DNA of 64,000 bases from Okibacterium fritillariae (lineage in GTDB: Bacteria > Actinomycetota > Actinomycetes > Actinomycetales > Microbacteriaceae), in the NCBI RefSeq assembly GCF_900167575.1, contig NZ_FUZP01000001.1:744001-808000 (forward strand). Direction: 5' to 3'. The notes under the pieces were generated by a model that had not been told where the DNA came from, made no database searches, and worked only from the letters and a program-made list of their open reading frames with translations. The translations under genes and the position numbers were made by a program. Below are positions 57,215-64,000 of the stretch, piece after piece. How positions within the stretch are numbered: the stretch's first letter is position 1; each line of letters opens with the position of its first letter.

Positions 57215-58209
57215 GCGTCACACCGACCCCGATCGAAGTGGCCACCGACGAGAAGACGGCCCGCCGCCTGCGTCGTGGCGAAGAGCTCGAAGAGCAGCCC
57301 ACCAAGGCCGGCCGCGTCAAGAAGCGACTCACGTCGCGCGGCGCCACGGTCGTCGCCCTGATCATCGCGATCGTCTGGACCATCCCCACCTTCGGCCTCT
57401 TCGTCTCGTCGTTCCGACCGGCCGAAGAGATCCAGTCGAACGGCTGGTGGACGATCTTCCAGAACCCGGGCTTCACGTTCGACAACTACTCGGAGGTGCT
57501 GTTCTCGGCCTCGCAGTCGTCGCCGCAGCTGGGCGCCTACTTCGTCAACTCGCTGGCCATCGCCATCCCGGCCACCGTGTTCCCACTCGTGATCGCGTGC
57601 ATGGCGGCCTACGCGTTCGCCTGGATCAAGTTCAAGGGTTCGAACGCGCTGTTCATCCTCGTGTTCGCGCTGCAGATCATCCCCATCCAGATGGCTCTGC
57701 TGCCCCTGCTGCAGATGTTCACCGCGGTGCTGCGGCCCATCCAGGCCGGTTTGCACGACGCGATCCCGATGATCCCCGAGCAGAACTACCTGCCCGTGTG
57801 GGTGGCGCACACGATCTTCGCGCTGCCGCTGGCGATCTTCCTGCTGCACAACTTCATCGCCGAGATCCCGGGCGAGGTCATCGAAGCCGCACGCGTCGAC
57901 GGTGCCACGCACAGCCAGATCTTCTTCCGCATCGTGCTGCCGCTGGCCCTGCCGGCCATCGCGTCGTTCGCGATCTTCCAATTCCTGTGGGTCTGGAACG
58001 ACCTCTTAGTGGCGTTGATCTTCTCGGGAGGCACCCAAGACGTGGCCCCGCTGACGCAACGCCTGGCCGAGCTGTCGGGAACCCGAGGGCAAGACTGGCA
58101 GCGACTCACGGCCGCCGCGTTCGTCTCGCTCGTCGTTCCGCTCATCGTGTTCTTCAGCCTGCAGCGCTACTTCGTGCGCGGTCTGCTGGCCGGATCGACG
58201 AAGGGCTGA
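57211..58209 (+). CDS. Sugar ABC transporter permease (AglG-like)
   Basis: A 332-residue permease with six membrane segments and a charged N-terminal tail (residues 1–45). EAA loop: GEVIEAARVDGATHSQIFFRIVLPLALPAIASF. FLWVWNDLLVALIF is a typical CUT1 segment. It completes the importer. No ATPase gene follows; CUT1 importers in Actinobacteria often share one multi-task ATPase (MsiK) encoded elsewhere. Confidence 0.92.
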   Translation: MSVTPTPIEVATDEKTARRLRRGEELEEQPTKAGRVKKRLTSRGATVVALIIAIVWTIPTFGLFVSSFRPAEEIQSNGWWTIFQNPGFTFDNYSEVLFSASQSSPQLGAYFVNSLAIAIPATVFPLVIACMAAYAFAWIKFKGSNALFILVFALQIIPIQMALLPLLQMFTAVLRPIQAGLHDAIPMIPEQNYLPVWVAHTIFALPLAIFLLHNFIAEIPGEVIEAARVDGATHSQIFFRIVLPLALPAIASFAIFQFLWVWNDLLVALIFSGGTQDVAPLTQRLAELSGTRGQDWQRLTAAAFVSLVVPLIVFFSLQRYFVRGLLAGSTKG

Positions 58210-58228
58210 CCCGAGCTCACCCGCACCA

Positions 58229-58275
58229 CGAACCGCCCCGAACGGATGCCTCAGGCACGCGCTCGGGGCGGTTCG
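58229..58275 (+). terminator. Terminator of the sugar ABC operon
   Basis: A perfect 13-bp stem CGAACCGCCCCGA/TCGGGGCGGTTCG with a 21-base loop, 20 bases after the stop codon. Confidence 0.75.
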
Positions 58276-58422
58276 CCGTTTCCGCGTCGCGTCGTTCGGT
58301 GAGGCGTCACACCGCGGCCGGCGGCGAGGCCCGTTTGAGGCGTCTTATAGCGTGCAAGGGCGCCGGTTGCGAGGGCCCGTCGGCCGGACGAGACCGGTGT
58401 TTTCGCGGCGTAAGGTGAGGGG

Positions 58423-60267
58423 ATGAGTATGCGTGGGGGCCCGGGTGGCAGGCGTGTCGGCGGGGCCGACGAAGAGGCCCAGCGCGCCGCAAACGCCGAG
58501 GCACCCCGCATCCCGAATCTCTTTCGGCGCATCATGGAGCTGTTCGCCCCGCACCGAACCCGCATCACGCTCACGGTCGCGCTCGTGCTCGTCGGTGCGG
58601 CCCTCACGGTGATCCCGCCGCTGCTCGTCGAACAGGCCTTCGACGTGGGGCTGTTCCCGCCCGACGGCGGCCCCAACCTGACAGCGCTTGCCGAAATCGT
58701 CGGCCTCATGATCGTGATCTACATCGTCGCGGCACTCGTGGGCGTCTGGCAGACCTACCTCACGGCCACGGTCGGCAATACGGTCATGGGCGATCTGCGC
58801 GTGACGCTCTTCACCAAACTGCAGTCGATGGAACTCGGGTTCTTCACGCGCACCAAGACCGGCGTCATCCAATCGCGTCTGCAGAACGACGTGGGCGGCG
58901 TGGCCAGCGTGCTCACCAACACCATCCAGAGCGTGCTCGGCAACACCGTCAACGTGATCGCCGCCCTCGTGGCCATGCTCATCATCAATTGGCAGCTCAC
59001 CATCGTGGCACTCGTGCTCATGCCGTTCCTCGTCATCGCGCAGCGCCGGGTGGGGCAGGTGCGCGCTCGCATCGCGACGAAGACGCAGGAATCGCTGAGC
59101 GATATGACGGCCATCACGCAGGAGGCCCTGAGCGTGTCGGGGGTGCTGCTCGCCAAGAGCTTCAACCGCCAGCAGGCCGAGGTCGACCGCTACGACCGCG
59201 AGAACCGCACGCAGATCGGCCTGCAGGTGCAGCAGGCCATGAGCGGGCAGTGGTTCTTCGCGCTCGTGAGCATCTTCCTCTCCTCCATTCCCGCCATCGT
59301 CTATCTGGTGGCCGGATGGCTCGTCACGGGTGGTTCGACCGACATCACGGCGGGCGCCATCGTGGCGTTCACGACCGTGCAGTCGCGACTGCTGTTCCCG
59401 CTCATCGGGCTCATGCGCGTGGCCCTCGACCTGCAGACCTCGGGCGCGCTGTTCGCCCGCATCTTCGAATACCTCGACCTGAAGCCGTCGATCGCCGACA
59501 AGCCCGGGGCGGTCGACCTGCAGGTGGGGCATCCGGCGATCCGCTTCGACGACGTCACGTTCCGCTACCCCGATGCGGGGCCCGAGACGGCGCCCACGCT
59601 CGACCGGGTGTCGTTCAGCATCGAGCCCGGCCAGTTCGCGGCCTTCGTGGGGCCCTCGGGCGCGGGCAAGACGACGATCTCCTACCTCATCCCGCGCTTC
59701 CAAGAGGCGTCGGATGGCCGCATCCTCTTCGGTGACACGGATGTGCGTGACCTGACGCAGCAGTCACTCGTCTCGCGCATCGGCGTCGTCAGCCAGGAGA
59801 CGTATCTCTTCCATGCCTCGATCGCCGACAATCTGCGCTACGCCAAACCGGAGGCCACGCTCGAGGAGCTCGAGGCGGCCACCCGCGCGGCCAACATCTA
59901 TGAGACGATCGCTCGTTTCCCCGACCGGTTCGACACCATCGTCGGGGAGCGCGGCTACCGCCTGTCAGGCGGCGAGAAGCAGCGCATCGCCATCGCGCGC
60001 GTTCTGCTGAAAGACCCCGCGGTGCTCATCCTCGACGAGGCCACGAGCGCGCTCGACTCGATCTCGGAACGCGTCGTGCAGACGGCCCTCGACGCCGCCG
60101 CGCACGGCCGCACCACCGTGTCGATCGCGCACCGCCTCTCGACCATCGTCAACGCCGACGTCATCTTCGTGCTCGACGGCGGTCACATCGTCGAACAGGG
60201 CACGCACGCAGAGCTCATCGCCGCCGGCGGCACCTACGAATCGCTCTATCGTCAACAAATGTCGTGA
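58423..60267 (+). CDS. ABC exporter, fused membrane and ATPase domains
   Basis: A 614-residue half-transporter of the MsbA/LmrA class. Six-span membrane domain at about 45–330, ATPase domain after about 370: Walker A GPSGAGKTTIS, Q-loop VVSQETYLFHASIADNLRYAKPEA, signature LSGGEKQRIAIARVLLKDPAVLILDEATSALD, switch SIAHRLSTI. A Gly-rich tail starts the protein. It would work as a homodimer exporting lipid or drug. TAAGGT is 6 bases before the ATG, with GAGGGG between, so either leaderless or with a very short leader. Confidence 0.92.
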   Translation: MSMRGGPGGRRVGGADEEAQRAANAEAPRIPNLFRRIMELFAPHRTRITLTVALVLVGAALTVIPPLLVEQAFDVGLFPPDGGPNLTALAEIVGLMIVIYIVAALVGVWQTYLTATVGNTVMGDLRVTLFTKLQSMELGFFTRTKTGVIQSRLQNDVGGVASVLTNTIQSVLGNTVNVIAALVAMLIINWQLTIVALVLMPFLVIAQRRVGQVRARIATKTQESLSDMTAITQEALSVSGVLLAKSFNRQQAEVDRYDRENRTQIGLQVQQAMSGQWFFALVSIFLSSIPAIVYLVAGWLVTGGSTDITAGAIVAFTTVQSRLLFPLIGLMRVALDLQTSGALFARIFEYLDLKPSIADKPGAVDLQVGHPAIRFDDVTFRYPDAGPETAPTLDRVSFSIEPGQFAAFVGPSGAGKTTISYLIPRFQEASDGRILFGDTDVRDLTQQSLVSRIGVVSQETYLFHASIADNLRYAKPEATLEELEAATRAANIYETIARFPDRFDTIVGERGYRLSGGEKQRIAIARVLLKDPAVLILDEATSALDSISERVVQTALDAAAHGRTTVSIAHRLSTIVNADVIFVLDGGHIVEQGTHAELIAAGGTYESLYRQQMS

Positions 60268-60319
60268 CGCGGCCCCCGCGCGCTGCCTACACTTGAGACG
60301 ACAGAGGGGGAGTGATCGG

Positions 60320-60964
60320 ATGCGTGCCACACGCCGTTCCGCACGCGCGGTGCTCGCCCTGGGCGTGCTCGCCGTGACCGCCGCCGTCGTGCCGCTCACT
60401 GTCGCCGCCCCGGTCGGTGCCGTCGGAGTCGGTGCTGCCGAAGTCGGTGGTGTCAGTCGCACGGCGGCCGAATCCGGGGCATTCGACACCCGGACGGTTG
60501 CTGCGGGCCCGCTCCGCTCCGCCGCCATCGGCAACGGGTCGATCGGCATACTGCGCATTCCGCGTCTCGGCGGCGACTACGCCCAGGAGATCGGCGAGGG
60601 TGTCAGTGAACGCACCGTCTTGAACACGCGCATCGGCCATTTCCCGGGCACCGCGGCCGCCGGCGAGGTCGGCAACTTCGCGCTGGCAGGGCACCGCACG
60701 TCGCATCACGCGCCGCTGCTGCGCATCAACGAGCTGGTCGTCGGCGACGAGATCCTCGTCGAGACCGCCACGAGCAACATCGTCTACAAGTTCCGCTCAC
60801 TCGAGTACGTCTCGGCCAGCGCCATCGATGTCACCTGGCCGACACCCCGCTCCGAGTCGCCCGCGACCACGGGCACGATCACGTTCGTGGCCTGCAACCC
60901 GCTGCGCTCCACCGCCGAGCGCATCATCGTCTACGGCGTGCTCGACCGGGTGACCCCGAAATAG
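60320..60964 (+). CDS. Class E sortase
   Basis: A 214-residue membrane-anchored transpeptidase. N-terminal anchor at about 8–35, then the sortase barrel: GILRIPRLGGDYAQEIGEGV, catalytic H125 in LAGHRTSHHAPL, C192 in FVACNP, and R201 in STAERIIVYG. Class E enzymes use LAxTG signals; the phosphoesterase at 50.6 kb ends with LADTG and is a likely substrate. The ATG at 60320 has GGGGAG; an upstream in-frame ATG has no conserved sequence after it. Confidence 0.9.
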   Translation: MRATRRSARAVLALGVLAVTAAVVPLTVAAPVGAVGVGAAEVGGVSRTAAESGAFDTRTVAAGPLRSAAIGNGSIGILRIPRLGGDYAQEIGEGVSERTVLNTRIGHFPGTAAAGEVGNFALAGHRTSHHAPLLRINELVVGDEILVETATSNIVYKFRSLEYVSASAIDVTWPTPRSESPATTGTITFVACNPLRSTAERIIVYGVLDRVTPK

Positions 60965-61100
60965 TCGTCCCGCACCCACGCGGTCCACATCGACGCGCCC
61001 CGCGCCGACGCGCCGCGAAACGGATGCGTTTCTTGACGGCATCTGCACCCCGCGAGGAAGCTGGTGCTGCGCGCGAGACTCGCGCCGCAGAGAGGCACGA

Positions 61101-61550
61101 ATGTTGTCCAACGTCTTCATCAATCTGCCCGTGAGCGACCTCACCCGCTCGTCGGGCTTCTGGACCTCCGCCGGGTTCGAGCTCGACCCCAACTTCACCG
61201 ACGAGAACGCCGCCTCCGTCAAGCTGAGCGACAGCATCTACATCATGCTGCTCACGCACGGCATGTGGGCGCGTTTCATGTCGAAGCCCATCGCCGACCC
61301 GAGCAAGACGTCGTCCGTCATCAACGCGCTCGGCGTGGATGAGCCCGCAGAAGTGGACACCGTCGTCGACAAAGCGGTCGCCGCCGGCGCCACCGAGGGC
61401 CAGTCCCAGGACTACGGCTGGATGCGCTCCCGCGCCTTCGCCGACCCCGACGGCCACAATTGGGAGATCACCTGGATGGACCCGCTCGCGCAGACCGGCG
61501 GCTGGGACGCCATCGCCGCCAAATACCCCGACGCCACCCCGCCCGAATAA
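61101..61550 (+). CDS. VOC-family (glyoxalase-like) protein
   Basis: A 149-residue protein with two beta-alpha-beta-beta-beta modules: NVFINLPVSDLTRSSGFWTSAGF and VDTVVDKAVAAGATEG … AFADPDGHNWEITWMD. The lactoylglutathione-lyase-type metal residues are only partly clear (final E in WEITWMD). It is close to actinobacterial YaeR-like extradiol-type proteins. The role is unknown; detoxification or antibiotic binding are possible. Confidence 0.85.
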   Translation: MLSNVFINLPVSDLTRSSGFWTSAGFELDPNFTDENAASVKLSDSIYIMLLTHGMWARFMSKPIADPSKTSSVINALGVDEPAEVDTVVDKAVAAGATEGQSQDYGWMRSRAFADPDGHNWEITWMDPLAQTGGWDAIAAKYPDATPPE

Positions 61551-61586
61551 AGAGAACATCTTCGGGTGGGGCGCGTGGGGCGGGGC

Positions 61587-61781
61587 CTATTTACGCTTGT
61601 TATCACCCCATGGATCGTCCACTCCGACCGCCCGTGCAGCCGCCGGGGTTGCGCTGAGAAATAACGCTGTCAGGAGAAAAGCCACCAGCCAGTCAGCCTG
61701 AGCGGCGAAGCGCGCTGCCAGGACCTGCGCCAGCACGAGAAGAGCGATGTACACGCCCCAGAACAGAAAACGGCGGCTCAT
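61587..61781 (-). CDS. Small two-span membrane protein, putative immunity partner
   Basis: A 64-residue protein: first helix at about 5–24 (FLFWGVYIALLVLAQVLAAR), second at about 31–50 (WLVAFLLTALFLSATPAAAR), then a charged tail (VDDPWGDNKRK). Its ATG lies inside the stop of the preceding secreted-protein gene (ATGA), so the two are made together. Size and topology fit bacteriocin immunity proteins, but I recognise no family and the role is inferred. Confidence 0.65.
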   Translation of the reverse strand: MSRRFLFWGVYIALLVLAQVLAARFAAQADWLVAFLLTALFLSATPAAARAVGVDDPWGDNKRK

Positions 61782-62752
61782 CGAATATTGGCGGATAGGC
61801 AACCGCCGACTGCGCTTGAAACAGTCCCCGCCCAAGAGCCGACGCTGACGTGCCACTTGCCATCTCCCCGCTGTTTGAGGGTTACCGGCGGGGAGGCGGC
61901 GATGCCCGCGCCAGTGCCGATGGCTGCGCCGAGCCCGCACCGACGGAAGGCCGGCTGTGCGATCTTGCCGCGGACTGTTCGTACGATTCGCGCAGCGGCG
62001 ATTGCGGATGCGCGGGCAGCCGCTGCGCTTCGAGTGGCGGCTCGAATCGCTACCTGTCCAATCACTCGACCTCCCGCGATGATCAAAGGAACAAACCAAA
62101 GGGGATCGGCAATAACTGGAAATGCGGTATCGGATCCGGTCTCAATGACCTGAGTCGGAGTATTTCCATCAACGAGATACTTCGTGGGCACGTCCTTGCC
62201 GTCCGAATCCACGGCCCAAGGTCGAGGGACAATGAGGCTCACGGCGCCTGTCCCAGGGTCAGAAGCCTGTGCGCCACCGCCTTCCACAAGGGCGAGCCGA
62301 TGCCCCTCGGGGAGTGTGACATGAAAATCGAATGATGTGGGCGAGGAAGCGTCCGCGATCGCGATGAGCGCGCGTAAACCGTCGCTTAAAGACGCCGACT
62401 CAGGGGATGGAACGGCTTCGAGCGCGAGTTTTCCGCCAGCTGGAAGCTCACTGAAGCGCATATCCGGAGCAAAATGCGATTCGACCGGGGCGTTGGTCGT
62501 TGGGAGCCCAACGAGCACCGGCCCGGAGGGTGACGCCGGGAGCTTGATTTCCGGCTTCTCGGTGGACACGTGGATATCGGTGTCCTCGAAAGCGATATTT
62601 GACGTTGACGTGTCGTCGTAGTCGTCCAACGCCTTCTCTGCCGGGCTGGATGGCAACGTGTCTAAGGAATTCGCAGAAGCGGGATCCCCCAGAGCAAGGA
62701 CGAGCAACGTCGCTGTAATGATCGCAGTGGCGTTCCGATAATTGCGAGACAT
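61778..62752 (-). CDS. Secreted cationic protein with glycine/alanine-rich C-terminus, putative toxin or bacteriocin
   Basis: A 324-residue precursor. Signal peptide at 1–28 (NYRNATAIITATLLVLALGDPASA). A beta-rich middle domain ends with RPWAVDSDGKDVPTKYLVDGN … FPVIADPLW near residue 220; I recall this 'PVIADPxW' end in other actinobacterial secreted proteins with variable C-termini. The last about 105 residues are Ala/Arg/Gly-rich and cationic, with a hydrophobic helix and two Cys (272 and 318). A strong GAGGAGG ribosome site is present. GC content is visibly lower than in neighbours, suggesting transfer. Confidence 0.68.
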   Translation of the reverse strand: MSRNYRNATAIITATLLVLALGDPASANSLDTLPSSPAEKALDDYDDTSTSNIAFEDTDIHVSTEKPEIKLPASPSGPVLVGLPTTNAPVESHFAPDMRFSELPAGGKLALEAVPSPESASLSDGLRALIAIADASSPTSFDFHVTLPEGHRLALVEGGGAQASDPGTGAVSLIVPRPWAVDSDGKDVPTKYLVDGNTPTQVIETGSDTAFPVIADPLWFVPLIIAGGRVIGQVAIRAATRSAAAARASAIAAARIVRTVRGKIAQPAFRRCGLGAAIGTGAGIAASPPVTLKQRGDGKWHVSVGSWAGTVSSAVGGCLSANIR

Positions 62753-62814
62753 CTTTCCTCCTCATTAATGGACTGAGGCCGTTAATGTATCGGAATTCGA
62801 TGTGCGATATTTCG

Positions 62815-63627
62815 CTACGCGCCACCGCGCTTGGCGAGAAGGTCCTCCATGAGGCCGATCTCGGACTCCTGGGAGTTGACGACGCCTCGAGCGAACTTCG
62901 TGACGGCCGTGTTGGTGCTGCGCTCGAGCACCGCGTCGGCCATCTCGATGGCGCCCTTGTGGTGCGCGATCATAAGCGTCAGGAAGATCTTCTCGGCGTC
63001 GGTGCCCGTCGCATCGGTGAGTTGCTGGATCTGCGCGGGGGTGGCGAGGCCGGGCATGGGGGCACCGGGTTCGTGGGCGGCCGCATCGGTCGAGGTGCCG
63101 CCGTGGGCGTGGCTGGCTCCCTCGAGCGTGGGGCGCGTCATCCACGTCATGGATGGCTCACTGGCGGCGGCCGGAAGACCCCAGCTCTGCAGCCATCCGA
63201 GCATCTGGCCCGACTGGTTGGCCTGCGTGAACGCGATGTCATAGGCGAGCGTGCGGATGTCGTCAGAGGTCGAGCGGTCGCGAATGAGGAACGCGAGTTC
63301 GACGCCCTGGTCGTGGTGCAGCTGCATGTCCCGCGAGAATCCGGCTTCGGCCGAGTTTTGGGTGGGCGTCGGGTCGGCGAGGGTCGAGAGGCGGCCCACC
63401 GAGAACGCGACGAGCCCGACGACGACGATGACGAGGATGCTGGCCACCACGAGCATCCAGCGGGGGAGGCGCGGTTTCGGGGCGCGTTGTGCGGCCTCGA
63501 AAGCCTCGAGCTCGGCGTCGGTTGGTTCGGTGTCGGTTGTGCCTCGAGCGTCGGTGCGCCGACGGATGCCCCGGGCCGCGGCGTGCGGCAGCGGGGCATC
63601 CGTTCGTGCGTCGGGGGTGTCGGTCAT
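62815..63627 (-). CDS. DUF305 family membrane-anchored protein
   Basis: A 270-residue protein with a cytoplasmic tail (about 55 residues), one span (about 58–80, WMLVVASILVIVVVGLVAFSVGRL) and an external four-helix DUF305 domain. The domain has two His motifs, MQLHHDQGVELAFL and LMIAHHKGAIEMADAVL, that can bind metal. The His/Ala linker (HAHGGTSTDAAAHEPG) may add ligands. It overlaps the upstream DUF3105 gene by ATGA. Links with copper handling are known for some relatives; here it is inference. Confidence 0.88.
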   Translation of the reverse strand: MTDTPDARTDAPLPHAAARGIRRRTDARGTTDTEPTDAELEAFEAAQRAPKPRLPRWMLVVASILVIVVVGLVAFSVGRLSTLADPTPTQNSAEAGFSRDMQLHHDQGVELAFLIRDRSTSDDIRTLAYDIAFTQANQSGQMLGWLQSWGLPAAASEPSMTWMTRPTLEGASHAHGGTSTDAAAHEPGAPMPGLATPAQIQQLTDATGTDAEKIFLTLMIAHHKGAIEMADAVLERSTNTAVTKFARGVVNSQESEIGLMEDLLAKRGGA

Positions 63628-63998
63628 CAGACCTTGCCGGGGGCGTCGATCCCGCCGGAGCACGGGGCGCCGATCTCGGGAGCGGTGCCGCCCTTCCAGT
63701 AGCCGGTGAAGAACTCGGCGATGCGGGGGTCGTTCACGTCGTCGAGCTTCAGCTGGGCATCCCAGGCGCTCAGCACGAAGTTGCTGTCGAGCCCGTCGAA
63801 GGGCGAGAGCAGAACATAGGATGCCGGCAGCTTCGACTTCAGCGTGGCGAGGTCCTCGTCGGACATCGACGGGTCGTAGGTCACCCAGATGGCGCCGTGT
63901 TCGAGCACGTGCACGGCGTTCTCGTTGGGGACGGGCTGCGTGTAGACGCCGCAGTTCAGCCAGATGGCGTTGTGGTCGCCGCCGGCCGGGGGAGTCTG
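63627..63998 (-). CDS. DUF3105 family protein (5' end outside window)
   Basis: The C-terminal 123 residues of a DUF3105 protein; the frame runs to the window edge. The visible part has the diagnostic TPPAGGDHNAIWLNCGVYTQPVPNENAVHVLEHGAIWVTYDP and ends with CSGGIDAPGKV. Family members usually have an N-terminal membrane anchor. The role is unknown; pairing with DUF305 is common in Actinobacteria and supports a joint task outside the membrane. Confidence 0.88.
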   Translation of the reverse strand, partial: QTPPAGGDHNAIWLNCGVYTQPVPNENAVHVLEHGAIWVTYDPSMSDEDLATLKSKLPASYVLLSPFDGLDSNFVLSAWDAQLKLDDVNDPRIAEFFTGYWKGGTAPEIGAPCSGGIDAPGKV

Positions 63999-64000
63999 CG

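Overview
The window is high-GC DNA with dense genes, short spacers and many ATGA/GTGA overlaps. It looks like the chromosome of an actinobacterium, most likely a member of the Microbacteriaceae. The main reasons are the tRNA-Trp–secE–nusG–rplK–rplA block, a separate rplJ–rplL block behind an L10-type leader, the hadA–hadB–murB cluster, a DtxR/IdeR-type iron box, a class E sortase with an LAxTG substrate, and many genes whose start codon lies 6–8 bases after a -10 hexamer (leaderless transcripts). No rRNA, CRISPR array, complete insertion sequence or prophage is visible.

Layout. 0–9.4 kb: partial APC permease, FtsX-type permease, YajQ, a LacI regulator, tRNA-Tyr with an HTH gene abutting its 3' end, an inositol-phosphatase-like enzyme, RmlB, and a GH13 alpha-glucosidase behind two LacI-type operators. 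9.7–18.4 kb: tRNA-Thr and tRNA-Met, TauE/SafE, HadA/HadB/MurB, an aminotransferase, an orphan siderophore-type ATPase under an iron box, then tRNA-Trp, SecE, NusG with a very long acidic N-terminus, L11 and L1. 18.5–29 kb: an MFS exporter divergent from an ArsR-type regulator, a quinone-reductase-like enzyme, an orphan YqaJ nuclease, a membrane acyltransferase–epimerase–membrane acyltransferase operon, and a DHA2 drug exporter with its MarR regulator. 29–41.5 kb: a coupled set of membrane genes (permease, TIGR03943 protein, Ig/propeller-like protein) beside a GAF histidine kinase, then a MacB-type ABC transporter divergent from a two-component system. 41.6–44.8 kb: rplJ–rplL and a MarR–MFS pair. 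44.9–45.6 kb: a lower-GC two-gene unit (secreted four-cysteine peptide and an acidic partner). 45.6–48.9 kb: an SDR and thiM–thiE–thiD under a TPP riboswitch. 49–58.3 kb: an exported berberine-bridge-type flavoenzyme, a sortase-anchored phosphoesterase, and a LacI-controlled sugar ABC importer that lacks its ATPase. 58.4–64 kb: an ABC exporter, the class E sortase, a VOC protein, a lower-GC unit encoding a secreted cationic protein and a 64-residue membrane protein, then DUF305 and DUF3105 genes.

How the genes work together. The alpha-glucosidase and the CUT1 sugar importer (binding protein plus two permeases) fit uptake and hydrolysis of alpha-glucosides. Both LacI-family genes could control them, and the importer and its LacI gene share TGGAACCGGTT operators placed over their promoters. 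The sortase at 60.3 kb probably anchors the LAxTG phosphoesterase at 50.6 kb. The most likely undescribed systems are the two small secreted-protein/partner units at 44.9–45.6 kb and 61.6–62.8 kb, which have the layout of an antibacterial peptide with its immunity protein. That reading is inference.
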